This document shows, piece by piece, positions 16,859 through 25,696 of a stretch of 42,064 nt of DNA. The stretch is from Phycisphaerae bacterium (GTDB taxonomy: Bacteria; Planctomycetota; Phycisphaerae; JAAYCJ01): NCBI GenBank assembly GCA_012729815.1, contig JAAYCJ010000179.1, positions 1 to 42,064 on the forward strand, read 5' to 3'. Every line of letters begins with the position of its first letter. The stretch's first letter is position 1. A model generated the notes under the pieces. The model searched no databases. It was not told the origin of the DNA and was given only the letters and a program-made list of their open reading frames with translations. Position numbers and translations under genes: made by a program.

Positions 16859-17923
16859 TCAGCGGCCGGCGGACGCGGAACGCAGATACCCGTATGGATC
16901 ATCCGTCCCCGCCGCCTCCCCGAAAACCCGGATCGCCGCCGGCAGATCGCGATCTGACGCCTCGTAGACCGACTCGAACAGCTCCAGGTCCAGGTGGTAT
17001 CGCCGATGCAGCAGTACGAACGCGTTGTTGGCTGGAAGGTCGGCGAGCCCGGCGTAACGCGCCGGCTCGCTCATCTCCGGCAGCACCTGCGTTGCGAACC
17101 GCTCCGACGCCGAGGCGAACACCGCGTCGCGTCCCGCGATCTTCTCGTCGCGGCCCAGGTCCTCGCGGCTGTAGAACCCCTCCAGATCGGCGATCAAATC
17201 GCTCATGAACGCTTCAGTCCGCCCTTCGTCCGCCCGTCGCTCGTCAAACCGCTGGGCCAGTTCCGAACCCGTGCCGAACCGTTCCTCCATCAGCATCTCG
17301 GCGCCGCGGCGGCCCACGAACGTGGCCACGCTCTCGTTGTACGCCGAGTTGCCCGCGGCAAAGACCGTGTTGTGGGTAAGCTCGTGGATGACCGTCTCGG
17401 CCAGTTCGTCCTCGGCGAGTTCCAGCACCGGCGAGAACAGCGGGTCCGGATAGATGCCCGCCGTGCTGTAGGCCACCGCGCCGAACCGCCAGACGTCCAG
17501 CCCCAATCCCTCCAGGTACCGCTCGTAGGCCAGGGCGTCTTTCAAATCGAAAAACCCCACGTACTCGATGGCCCCGATCACCGGCATCGTCCAGCTCGCC
17601 GCGGTCAGCCGATCCTTCGGGGCGGCGCTGATGTTCCACACCGCCGGACCGCCCGACGTGTCGTAGAACAACCGGTAGCTCTCGCCCGCCTCCAGCCCCA
17701 ACCGTCCCGTGGCGAACTCGCGAACCTCCTGCACCCACAGCAGCTTCGCCCGCGTCGATGCGTCCAGGTCCGATCCGGCCAGCGCTTCGCTGATCGGCTC
17801 AGATCCCTCCAGCACCTCGGCCTGTCCCGCCGCCAGCAACAGCAGGTAGTCCAGCGTGGTGAACCCGCAGCCTCCCGATAACATCAACGCCGCCAGCGCG
17901 GCGACGGCAAGTAGACCTCGCAT
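16859..17923 (-). CDS. Predicted aminopeptidase lipoprotein (COG4324-like, HELTH zinc motif)
   Basis: 354 residues from ATG 17923, with a GGGGGG site upstream; an in-frame start 10 codons earlier has no such site. The signal peptide MRGLLAVAALAALMLSGGC ends in a lipobox-like SGGC, so the protein is probably an envelope lipoprotein. The metal-binding motif HELTH (in ETVIHELTHNTVF) and the downstream third-ligand segment NESVATFVGRRG identify the COG4324 predicted-aminopeptidase family. The EYVGFFD and YSTAGIYPDPLFSPVL segments fit the same family. It may trim peptides in the periplasm. A TATAGT (17962-17967, minus strand) sits about 40 bases upstream with a weak -35 and could be its promoter. 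Confidence 0.85.
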   Translation of the reverse strand: MRGLLAVAALAALMLSGGCGFTTLDYLLLLAAGQAEVLEGSEPISEALAGSDLDASTRAKLLWVQEVREFATGRLGLEAGESYRLFYDTSGGPAVWNISAAPKDRLTAASWTMPVIGAIEYVGFFDLKDALAYERYLEGLGLDVWRFGAVAYSTAGIYPDPLFSPVLELAEDELAETVIHELTHNTVFAAGNSAYNESVATFVGRRGAEMLMEERFGTGSELAQRFDERRADEGRTEAFMSDLIADLEGFYSREDLGRDEKIAGRDAVFASASERFATQVLPEMSEPARYAGLADLPANNAFVLLHRRYHLDLELFESVYEASDRDLPAAIRVFGEAAGTDDPYGYLRSASAGR

Positions 17924-18006
17924 GGCAAACCCCCCGAACGCGTTCTTCCCCACACCCGCCTACTATACTCGACCCCCGGCTCCGCGCAAAGGCCGACCCG
18001 GTTTTT

Positions 18007-19245
18007 CTAATCGATCAGATACGTGCCGTGGTCGCGGATCGCCTCGAACATCGCCTCGATGTTCTCCGGCGGCGTGTTCGCCTGCACGTTGTGCACCGGG
18101 TTGAACACGAACCCTCCGCCGGGGCCGAAGACCCGCAGCCGCTCAGCCACCTCATCGTACACCTGCTCGGGCGTCCCGAACGGCAGCGTCTTCTGCGTGT
18201 CCACACCGCCGCCCCAGAACGTCAGCCGGTCGCCGAATTCCTCCTTCAGCCGGCGCGGGTCCATTCCCGCCGCGCTGCACTGGACCGGATTGATGCAATC
18301 CAGCCCGCTGGCCGCCAGATACGCCATGAACTTCGGGATCGATCCGCACGAGTCCTTCCACGTCTTCCAACTCGTGTGCCCGTGCACCCAGCCGTTGATC
18401 GCCCGGTAGTACGGCAGATACCACCGTTCGAAGTGCTCCGGCCGGAACATCTCCGCCCGCTACGTGCCCATGTCCGTCCCGTCGATGCCAAAAATGTCGA
18501 TCCGATCGCCTACCGCCTCATGCAGTTGCTCCAGCCGCGAACGCTGCGAGTCCGCTGCGATCTCGAACAGCCGATCGACGTACGCCTCGTCCGCCGCCAT
18601 CAGCGCCAGGAAGTCCGGCAGATTGCCCACCGTCGGCGGCCCGAAGCTCCCCCAAGCCCCCAAAAACAGCGCCTTGCCCGTCGCACGCAGCCTCTCGGCC
18701 TCTGCCGCCAGGTACTCCAGACGCGCCGACGGAATCGGCTGGCGGTAGCCCTTCTCCACCTCAGACAGCGCCGGCGGCTCGAAGTCCAGATGTAGACTCA
18801 TGTCGCCCGCGGTGTCGAAGTAGTACCCGCCCTTGGGCATCCGCCCCACCACCGGCTTGGCTGGATCCCCCCCTTTATGCAGCAGCCAGTCGCCTGAGGC
18901 GTCCACCTCCACGTCGAACTGACCCGGCACCAGAACCGCCGTCCCGTCGAACAGTCGCCACGGCTTCCACCCCTCCCGCCGCAGGCCAAAGAAGATCGCC
19001 GGCGGCTCAACCGGCAGGACGTCGATCCCCAGCCGCTCGACCAGATCGGCCTCCACCTCGCCCAGCATCTGGTAGACCTCGTAGACCTTCACCGGCCGGT
19101 CGGCCATCCCCAGGTGCTTCCGCAGCCGATCCAGCGGCTGGGCCATGATCCCGCTCATGATCGACCCGCCCAAATCCACCGGCACCCGGTCCGCCTCCCG
19201 ATGCGCCACCGCCGCCAACACCCGCTCGCGAGAACTCATCGCCAT
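18007..19245 (-). pseudogene. URO-D-superfamily protein, interrupted by one in-frame amber codon
   Basis: Two open segments (19245-18460 and 18450-18007) lie in exactly the same frame and together form one complete URO-D-like protein of about 412 codons. A single TAG at 18460-18462 interrupts it after GTDMGT. Relatives usually have Gln there (D-x-GTQR), so a CAG-to-TAG change explains the break. Sequence on both sides stays family-like (SSRERVLAAVAHREADRVPVD upstream; PYYRAINGWVHGHTSW and INPVQCSAAGMDP downstream). ATG 19245 has GAAAGGG upstream and a good promoter at 19275-19303. Options are a recent nonsense mutation, a sequencing or assembly error, or readthrough. Many neighbours end in TAG, so TAG is not generally reassigned. 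Environmental URO-D proteins of this type are often methyltransferase-like; the role is unknown. Confidence 0.8.
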
Positions 19246-19274
19246 CGCAAACCCTTTCCCATGTGTTGCTTGCG

Positions 19275-19303
19275 ACTATACCGCCTCAGTCTCCGCCGCT
19301 CAA
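19275..19303 (-). promoter_or_regulatory. Promoter for the URO-D gene
   Basis: Minus strand: TTGAGC (-35, 19298-19303), 17-base spacer, TATAGT (-10, 19275-19280), about 30 bases before ATG 19245. It is divergent from the LacI promoter starting 40 bases away. Confidence 0.55.
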
Positions 19304-19343
19304 TCCTCACCGGTCCGGCAATTCGCTCCTTTTTTCCAGGGTC

Positions 19344-19372
19344 TTGACGGGGGGATCGAAAAACGGTAATAT
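19344..19372 (+). promoter_or_regulatory. Sigma70-type promoter of the lacI-pseudopilin-GH2 locus
   Basis: TTGACG (19344-19349), 17-base spacer, TAATAT (19367-19372). The predicted start is near 19379, immediately before the operator-like array, so a repressor bound there would block initiation or early elongation. The leader to GTG 19461 is about 80 bases. Confidence 0.65.
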
Positions 19373-19381
19373 CGGAAGTGA

Positions 19382-19416
19382 GTAACCGGTAACCGGGTAT
19401 CGGTTATCTGGTTACC
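19382..19416 (+). promoter_or_regulatory. Operator-like array of GGTAACC-type half-sites
   Basis: Four related half-sites are packed in 35 bases just after the promoter: GTAACC (19382), GGTAACC (19388), GGTTAT (19402) and GGTTACC (19410). GGTAACC at 19388-19394 and GGTTACC at 19410-19416 are exact inverted repeats, and CCGGTAACCGG (19386-19396) is palindromic around its central base. The position fits autoregulation by the LacI-family protein encoded next (inference). Confidence 0.5.
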
Positions 19417-19422
19417 CTAGAT

Positions 19423-19436
19423 TATAAGTACTTATA
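19423..19436 (+). repeat. 14-base perfect palindrome in the lacI leader
   Basis: TATAAGTACTTATA is self-complementary over 14 bases. It lies between the operator-like array and the LacI start in an AT-rich island unlike the surrounding DNA. It could be a second protein-binding site; as RNA it could form only a weak hairpin. Confidence 0.4.
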
Positions 19437-19460
19437 TATCATTTATGCTTGGAGCAGGCC

Positions 19461-20456
19461 GTGGCGGTAACGATTGCCGACATCGCGCGTCGAGCTGGGG
19501 TGACCAAGACGACGGTCTCCAAGGTGTTGAATCGCAGCCGTTCCACCGTTCGCATTTCCGAACCGACCCGCCAGCGGATTTTCGAGGCGGTGCGGGATCT
19601 GAACTATCGGCCGTCGTTTTCCGCCCGCTGCCTGGCCCGCGGTCGGACCTTCTCCATCGGCTTTGTCTGCGGCAACATTCACATGCCCCACTACGCGGAA
19701 CTGGCGGCTTTGGCCCTTCGCGAAGCCGAGAAACGCGGCTATCATCTGCTGATCTCCGTGACCGAGTGGAAAACCGGGGCAAACGACCTGGAGTGCCTCG
19801 ACGGCCTGCTTGGCCGCGGAGTCGATGGCACAATCTTCTTCGGCAACGCGCTCCAACCCGGCACCCGTCAATACGAACAGATGGTGGCGGAAGAATTTCC
19901 CGTGGTGCTCTGCGTGCAGGACGTGGACGGGCTTTCCAGCGTCATTTCCGACTGGCGGCCGGGGGTCGACGAGGCCGTGGCTCATCTCAAGCAGCGAGGG
20001 CACCAAACGATCTGCTTCGTGGGCCCTTCGGACCCGGACTGCCGCGGCGAGAAGACACGGGCTCTGCGTGAGGCCTGCGACCGTCATCGGATGGAAATGC
20101 ACCACAGCCGCCTGGACACCTGGGACGTCGGCGTGATGGAGCGTCATGCGGAGGAACTGGTCCGGCGATCCGATCGGCCGACCGCCGTCGTGGCCCATTC
20201 GGACCACACAGCCGGCGCGATCGCGTGGGGAATTCACCGGGCCGGACTGACCATTCCCGATAACGTGGCCCTGCTCGGCATGGACGGAACGCAGGCGGGG
20301 CGCTACTACTGGCCGCCGCTGACCACCGTCGCCCAGGACCGCGAAAACATGATCCGCGCTGCCGTCGAGATGGTCGTCAATATGATCGAAAAGAAAGAGG
20401 GGCCGGGAAGGAGAGTCTCCTTTCCGACCAGGCTCATCGTCCGAGAAAGCACGTAG
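19461..20456 (+). CDS. LacI-family transcriptional regulator
   Basis: 331 residues from GTG 19461, with GGAG 6 bases upstream; a TTG at 19449 is less likely. The N-terminal HTH and hinge helix are clear: VTIADIARRAGVTKTTVSKV, then ISEPTRQRIFEAVRDLNYRPS. A periplasmic-binding-protein-like sensor domain follows (about 60-325), with TAVVAHSDHTAGAIAWGIHR and the VALLGMDGT segment. This is the LacI/GalR arrangement that responds to a sugar or sugar phosphate. It is the first gene of a run with a pseudopilin and a GH2 enzyme, so a glycan-derived effector is likely. The operator-like array at 19382-19416 suggests autoregulation. Confidence 0.93.
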   Translation: MAVTIADIARRAGVTKTTVSKVLNRSRSTVRISEPTRQRIFEAVRDLNYRPSFSARCLARGRTFSIGFVCGNIHMPHYAELAALALREAEKRGYHLLISVTEWKTGANDLECLDGLLGRGVDGTIFFGNALQPGTRQYEQMVAEEFPVVLCVQDVDGLSSVISDWRPGVDEAVAHLKQRGHQTICFVGPSDPDCRGEKTRALREACDRHRMEMHHSRLDTWDVGVMERHAEELVRRSDRPTAVVAHSDHTAGAIAWGIHRAGLTIPDNVALLGMDGTQAGRYYWPPLTTVAQDRENMIRAAVEMVVNMIEKKEGPGRRVSFPTRLIVREST

Positions 20457-20496
20457 GCAACAACGTGAAGAACTGAGGAAGTCAGGAGCCAACGCC

Positions 20497-21261
20497 ATGA
20501 AAACGCTGCGAGGTTTCACCCTCATTGAACTGCTGGTCGTGATCGCGATCATCGCCGTCCTGGTGGCGATCCTGCTGCCGGCGCTGAGCATGGCGACGGC
20601 GAAGGCCAAGTCGGTAACCTGCCTGCACCGGTTCCACCAGCTTGCGGTCATGTTCACCTACTATCACGACGAGGGCTTCCGCGAAGGTCCTGTTGGTTTT
20701 CGGGATTGGGGAGGATGGAAGCCTACTAGCGATAATGACCCCCTTCCCTCAGATCGCTATGCCTACTTCGGCTGGTATTCTGATGCAACGAAAGACAGGT
20801 TCGGCAACGAGTGGTGGGGAATCGGCAAGTATGTCAACACACGCATGTCCAGTGACAGGACGCAGGTCTCCAGCCAGCGGGCGAGTATCTACTGTACGAA
20901 CTTCCTGGGAGGAGCGCCGCCGACCGCCCATTCAGCCGGCTATTCCGTGAACTGGCAGTTGGGGCGAGCAAGGGTCTTGCCGGCCCCGGAAGATCTGCCC
21001 GAGCCCCCCAGTCGGAGCGTCATGCTGTGGTGCGGGACGCACGATCTCTACGGCGAACCCGAGTTCGAGTACGCGTGTTTTCCTCAGAACAATAAATGGG
21101 GATGGGGCGGCTTCGAAGGCGAGGAAATGGTAGCGGGCGGCTACTTCGTCCATAACAACTCGTCGAATTTCTTCTTCTTCGACGGCCACGCAATCGCCCA
21201 AACCGCCCTCCCAACGGCTGGAGACTACTACAACGCTTTTTACTGGGGCTATCGATGGTGA
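20497..21261 (+). CDS. Pseudopilin-like protein with N-terminal methylation motif and DG-type C-terminus
   Basis: 254 residues from ATG 20497, with AGGAG upstream. The type IV prepilin/pseudopilin leader MKTLR ends before [20 protein letters not shown], with the canonical Gly-Phe cleavage site, Glu at +5 and a hydrophobic helix. The globular part ends in HNNSSNFFFFDGHA, the H-x9-DG motif of the prepilin-like families expanded in Planctomycetes and Lentisphaerae. It lies 40 bases after lacI and 73 before the GH2 start. Such proteins are repeatedly seen beside glycoside hydrolases, and a surface or secretion role in glycan use is suspected but not shown. A related gene sits at 40111. Confidence 0.9.
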   Translation: MKTLRGFTLIELLVVIAIIAVLVAILLPALSMATAKAKSVTCLHRFHQLAVMFTYYHDEGFREGPVGFRDWGGWKPTSDNDPLPSDRYAYFGWYSDATKDRFGNEWWGIGKYVNTRMSSDRTQVSSQRASIYCTNFLGGAPPTAHSAGYSVNWQLGRARVLPAPEDLPEPPSRSVMLWCGTHDLYGEPEFEYACFPQNNKWGWGGFEGEEMVAGGYFVHNNSSNFFFFDGHAIAQTALPTAGDYYNAFYWGYRW

Positions 21262-21334
21262 GTCTTCGCCGGTCGCCGTGGCAGCCGGATAGCCTCTAGT
21301 CCCTCCATACAGCAGCTTTGTGCGAGGAAATCCG

Positions 21335-24300
21335 ATGAAAACGGTGACGTGGATGGTGTCGGTTCTGTTGACCGCGGCGTTCTTCTACACCGCCCTGGCG
21401 GAGGATGCAGCGGAGTGGAAGGTCGTCTCCGAACTGAGCGCGGAGAACTTCGAAACGCTGCCCGGCTGGGTCCGTTCTTCCGACCGCGGCACGGTCGAGG
21501 CCGACGGCTCGAACCTTCGCATCGAGAGCCTTGCCGGCGAGGGCCACGAATGGGCGGGCCACGCCATCCGGTACGAACCGGGGTTTTCGATCGACGGGGC
21601 CACGGTGCGCATCGAGATCGACACCGCCGGCCTCGAGATCTACCGCGACTTCACGATTATGCTCTATCCCAAGGACGGCAATACCCATCAGGAACCGTCC
21701 GTCTGGATCCACATCAACCACGGCAACGACAACAGCGTCTGCCTCGTCAGGCGGCACCGCGAGGGCCGGAACACCACGGTCATCCCGCCACAGCCGCTGC
21801 CCTTCAAGTTCACCGGCGACTGCCGGACCACACTGACCATCACCAACGGCACCGCCGTCCTGGAGGTCTCGCGCGGGCAGGCCACAAAGGAGATCGTCCT
21901 GCTCGACCTGATCCCCAAGCAGTGGCTGATCCACCCCTTCACGGTCGAGGTCGGGACCAGCCAGCACGGCAACCCCGCCATCCCAGCCACGGTCCTGGTC
22001 CGCCGTGTCCGCATCCTGACCTCAAATCTCGATGAAGCCACAGCGGAGGAGACCGTCGGCAACGGGCCCGGCAAGAGCGGCGCGGTCACTTATATCTACC
22101 TCGACGAGGTCGCCAACCGCCGGTTCGAGGATGATAAGTCGGACGACGGCGCCGGCGGATGGACCGATCAGGGCGCCAACGACCTGCGGTTCATCCCGCG
22201 CGGCTACCAGTTCTTCCGCAACGTGCCCTTCCACATCAACGACCGGCTCGAAGTCGTCGGCAACGCGCCGCGACCCGCCTGCATCCTGTTGAGAGGCAAG
22301 CACACCCCGCTCGCACCGCTCGCCGGCGACCCCATCCAGGTCAACGCCGCCGCGCCGTTCCTTTACTTCCTCCACACAGCAGCCTGGGGCGGAAGCAACA
22401 TCCACATGGCCGACTACGTGATCCACTACGCCGACGGCGGGACAGAGACCATCCCCCTGCGCAGCGACCATGAGATCGCCGACTGGTGGGAGCCCAGGGA
22501 CGATTCCGCCCGCTTCGCCCACGTCGCATGGGTCGGCCAGAACCTCGAGAAAGGATTCGTCGGGTTCTACCTCTACGAATGGAAGAACCCTCATCCGCAA
22601 AAGCCGGTCAGCCACATCGTCTTCCGCAGCACCGACAGCGCCGCCACGCCGGTGTGCATCGCGATCACCGCCTCCGACGCGCCGATCGAAATCGGCCCGG
22701 AGCCGCGGCGGCACCGGATGGCCGGCTACACGCTCTGCGAGTACCGCCAGCGGGCCAAGACCGCGCTGAAGTGGACCGCGGGCCCGACGCGGATCGTCGT
22801 CCAGCGGCGGCTCCCCATCGCCGCCAACAGCGACGTCAAGCAGGCCCGCATCGACGTGGTCCGCTATCGTGCCGAGACGCCCGCGTCGGCGAGCTGCGAG
22901 ATTGCCGGCGTCGTCAAATCGATCCAACTGGACGCCGGCGACCTTCGCGGGCAGTTCCTGTTTACCGAACCGGCGGTCCTGGAATACCTGACCAGCCGCA
23001 AGGACGGCTTCGAGATCGCCGCGACCGTCGAGGACGCCACCGGCATCGGACAGTGGCATTACGAAGCCAATCCGCGCCATCACTTCATTCCCGACGGTGA
23101 AGACTTCGAGCACGGCTTGGCCGCGGTGACCGGAGTTTTCCAGGTCACGCCGTTTCTGCCCGAGCACGTCTATTCCGGTTACGTCGAACTCAAGCCCGCC
23201 GGCGTCGAGGCCCCGCCCGCCGAGGTCGTCGAGACCGCGCTGGCGCCGGCGGCGCAACAGCCCGAGTGGCTCGGAGGACAATTGTGCCTCAACGGCCAGT
23301 GGCAATGGCAGCCGGGCAAGGTCGGCGACGACGGAACGGCGATCCCCGCGGACGACTGGCGGCCGATCAACGTCCCGTGCGACGTCGGCGATGAAATCTT
23401 CAACGTCAACGAGGACATCATCGGCGCGTGGTTCAGGAAAAGCGTCTACTGCCCGTCAGAATGGAGCGACAAGCGCATCACGATCGAATTCCAAGCCGTC
23501 GCCGATTTCGCCACCGTCTTCTGCAACGGCGAAAAGGTGGACTACCACGAGGGAATCCTGCCCTTCAAGGTCGATCTGACCGACCGCCTTCGCTTCGGCC
23601 GGGACAACACCATCTGCCTGTTCGCCGAGAACGTCTACAAGGGCATCATCCCCCTTCCGCTCCATCAGCCGATGGCCTCGCTGGCCGCCGACGTGTCGCA
23701 CTACAAGGGGCATGCGTATCGGCTGACGATGGTGCGCGGGGCTTACGACCAGAAACCCGATGAGGTGGAAATCCTGCTCGACGGGCAGAACATCGCCCGG
23801 AAGACCGGCAGCGCCAATCAGGTCGCCGTCGAAGGCGACGGCCTCTACCACCGCCAGCTCGAATGGGACCACAGCGTCCTGTTCTTCTCGACGCCGGGCA
23901 ACGCGCCGTTCGAGCGGATCAAGGATCGGCTGGTCCTGCACTCGATCGTTCCCGGCGTGACTCGGCACTTCTCGCGCGGCGACTCGTCGCACCACTGGCG
24001 AACCCACCGGCCGCGGCAGACCGGCCCATACCGCGACGTCTTCCTTAACGTCACCGGCCGGTCGCGGATCGCCGACGTGTTCGTCAAGACCTCCGTGCGC
24101 GACATGGCGCTCGACGTCGACCTGGAACTGGCCGACCTGCCGGAATCCGGCGCGGTGTTGGCGGCGTCTGTCCGCGACGCAAGCCGGACGGTTCTGGACC
24201 TCGGCTCAACGCCGCTTGCGGCAAGCGACACGCGGATCGCGCTCCGCAAGCCCTGGAGCGACCCTGAGTTTTGGGGACCGGGCAATCCCTATCTGTACTT

Positions 24301-25687
24301 CCTCGAAGTGCAACTGACCGACGCCGACGGCCGGGCGCTCGACCGGCGGTTCACCCGTTTCGGGTTCCGCGAGTTCCGGGTCGATGGCGTCGATTTTGTC
24401 TTCAACGGCCAGAAGCCCTTCCACATTCAGGGCGAAAGCATCGCCGCGTGGGAGCTTCCGTTCCACCGCTGTCATCTCCGCTGGCACTACGCCGACCACG
24501 TTCAGCAGGCCAACGTCAACATGCTCCGCTTTCACAAGGGCGGCATGCTCTTTCCCGAGAACCTCGACCTGGCCGATGAGATGGGCATGCTCATCTGCCA
24601 GGAGAGCAACTTCAGCCTGCCCGCCGACGCGGTCGGCGACGACGGCCTTCCGAACGTTGAGCAAGCGATGAGGGCCGTCGGTTGGGTCTGCGACCAGGTC
24701 CGGAACCAGCGCAATCATCCCTCGTGCGTGATGTGGAGCACGGAGAATGAGTTCGGGTCGATCCGCGAAACCACCGACGTCGATGAGTCGGTCAAACGAA
24801 CCGCTGAAATCCAACTCCGCCTGGACGGTGCGGTCAAGGAAATCGACCCCACCCGGCCGGTCGTCAACAACGGCGGGCACACCTTCCTCTACACCGACGC
24901 CTACAAGGACGACCGCGTCGACGTGATCGACGGCCACTACGTTCAGCCGCGGTTCTTCAGCGGCTGGAAAGAGAAATACGGCAAACCGGTCACCCTCGGC
25001 GAGGTGAGCCTCGGCGGCGACTTCGGCTGGACCTACCAGGGCGAGGTCCGCAGCCTTCGGCAACAGGGCCAGGACCCGCGGCCCCACTTCTGGCGACGGC
25101 TGAACGCGGCAACCCTCTACATGGCCGGCCGGATTCAGGCCTTTCGCGCCATTGACGTGGCCGGCATCTGGCCCTTCGCCTCCACCAAACGCTACCACCC
25201 CTTCATTTCCCTCTGGGACGGCGCCGACTACAGCGGCGCGTCGCCGGAGATCGCATGGCCCGCTCAATCCGGCGAACAGATCAAGCGGAAGCACATCATC
25301 TGGGGCCGCGGCACGTACAACTTCTTCGACCCCGCTGCGCCTCGCGCGACATACCTGCGGACCTACGACGCGCTGAAGGACAACTTCGACGAGGTGCCCA
25401 AGCTCGAACCGCGGTTCAGCCCGGAGGTCATCGTCCAAATCCTCGACCCAGCCGGCAAGCCGATGGCCGATACCCCGGTCTGGCTGATCCCGACCGATCA
25501 ACCGGGCGCGCCGATCGGCGTGGTCGCCGACGCGGAGGGTAAAGCCTGGTTCTGGTGCAAGTCGGGCGCCGGAGAGTATACGGCGATGGTCCGCGCGAAC
25601 GGCAGGGAGTATCAGGCAGCCGTCACGCCCGCTCCGGTCGGCGAGTGGCTCCAGGTCAAGACCGTGGTCGTCCGAATCCCGCAATAG
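21335..25687 (+). CDS. Large secreted glycoside hydrolase family 2 protein
   Basis: 1450 residues. ATG 21335 follows GCGAGGAAA; the in-frame GTG at 21320 contains that site and is rejected. The signal peptide MKTVTWMVSVLLTAAFFYTALA is followed by a beta-sandwich-like region (about 25-225). A second beta-rich module begins YIYLDEVANRRF and runs from about 250 to 480. The GH2 core starts near 640: the jelly-roll domain with LCLNGQWQW and WFRKSVYCP, an Ig-like domain, and the TIM barrel with FRVDGVDFVFNGQKPFHIQG. Glu1139 in STENEF is the likely acid/base and Glu1223 in TLGEVS the likely nucleophile. The C-terminal part has a small beta domain. Typical GH2 enzymes have 600-1100 residues. Substrate is unknown (beta-galactosidase, mannosidase or glucuronidase-like). 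Confidence 0.9.
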   Translation: MKTVTWMVSVLLTAAFFYTALAEDAAEWKVVSELSAENFETLPGWVRSSDRGTVEADGSNLRIESLAGEGHEWAGHAIRYEPGFSIDGATVRIEIDTAGLEIYRDFTIMLYPKDGNTHQEPSVWIHINHGNDNSVCLVRRHREGRNTTVIPPQPLPFKFTGDCRTTLTITNGTAVLEVSRGQATKEIVLLDLIPKQWLIHPFTVEVGTSQHGNPAIPATVLVRRVRILTSNLDEATAEETVGNGPGKSGAVTYIYLDEVANRRFEDDKSDDGAGGWTDQGANDLRFIPRGYQFFRNVPFHINDRLEVVGNAPRPACILLRGKHTPLAPLAGDPIQVNAAAPFLYFLHTAAWGGSNIHMADYVIHYADGGTETIPLRSDHEIADWWEPRDDSARFAHVAWVGQNLEKGFVGFYLYEWKNPHPQKPVSHIVFRSTDSAATPVCIAITASDAPIEIGPEPRRHRMAGYTLCEYRQRAKTALKWTAGPTRIVVQRRLPIAANSDVKQARIDVVRYRAETPASASCEIAGVVKSIQLDAGDLRGQFLFTEPAVLEYLTSRKDGFEIAATVEDATGIGQWHYEANPRHHFIPDGEDFEHGLAAVTGVFQVTPFLPEHVYSGYVELKPAGVEAPPAEVVETALAPAAQQPEWLGGQLCLNGQWQWQPGKVGDDGTAIPADDWRPINVPCDVGDEIFNVNEDIIGAWFRKSVYCPSEWSDKRITIEFQAVADFATVFCNGEKVDYHEGILPFKVDLTDRLRFGRDNTICLFAENVYKGIIPLPLHQPMASLAADVSHYKGHAYRLTMVRGAYDQKPDEVEILLDGQNIARKTGSANQVAVEGDGLYHRQLEWDHSVLFFSTPGNAPFERIKDRLVLHSIVPGVTRHFSRGDSSHHWRTHRPRQTGPYRDVFLNVTGRSRIADVFVKTSVRDMALDVDLELADLPESGAVLAASVRDASRTVLDLGSTPLAASDTRIALRKPWSDPEFWGPGNPYLYFLEVQLTDADGRALDRRFTRFGFREFRVDGVDFVFNGQKPFHIQGESIAAWELPFHRCHLRWHYADHVQQANVNMLRFHKGGMLFPENLDLADEMGMLICQESNFSLPADAVGDDGLPNVEQAMRAVGWVCDQVRNQRNHPSCVMWSTENEFGSIRETTDVDESVKRTAEIQLRLDGAVKEIDPTRPVVNNGGHTFLYTDAYKDDRVDVIDGHYVQPRFFSGWKEKYGKPVTLGEVSLGGDFGWTYQGEVRSLRQQGQDPRPHFWRRLNAATLYMAGRIQAFRAIDVAGIWPFASTKRYHPFISLWDGADYSGASPEIAWPAQSGEQIKRKHIIWGRGTYNFFDPAAPRATYLRTYDALKDNFDEVPKLEPRFSPEVIVQILDPAGKPMADTPVWLIPTDQPGAPIGVVADAEGKAWFWCKSGAGEYTAMVRANGREYQAAVTPAPVGEWLQVKTVVVRIPQ

Positions 25688-25696
25688 CCGACGCGG

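Noticed and set aside
18460-18462. Amber codon as a pyrrolysine or general TAG reassignment
   Set aside because: Many genes here, including gap, lacI and the CysRS-like gene, end in TAG, no pyl genes are present, and the residue expected is Gln.
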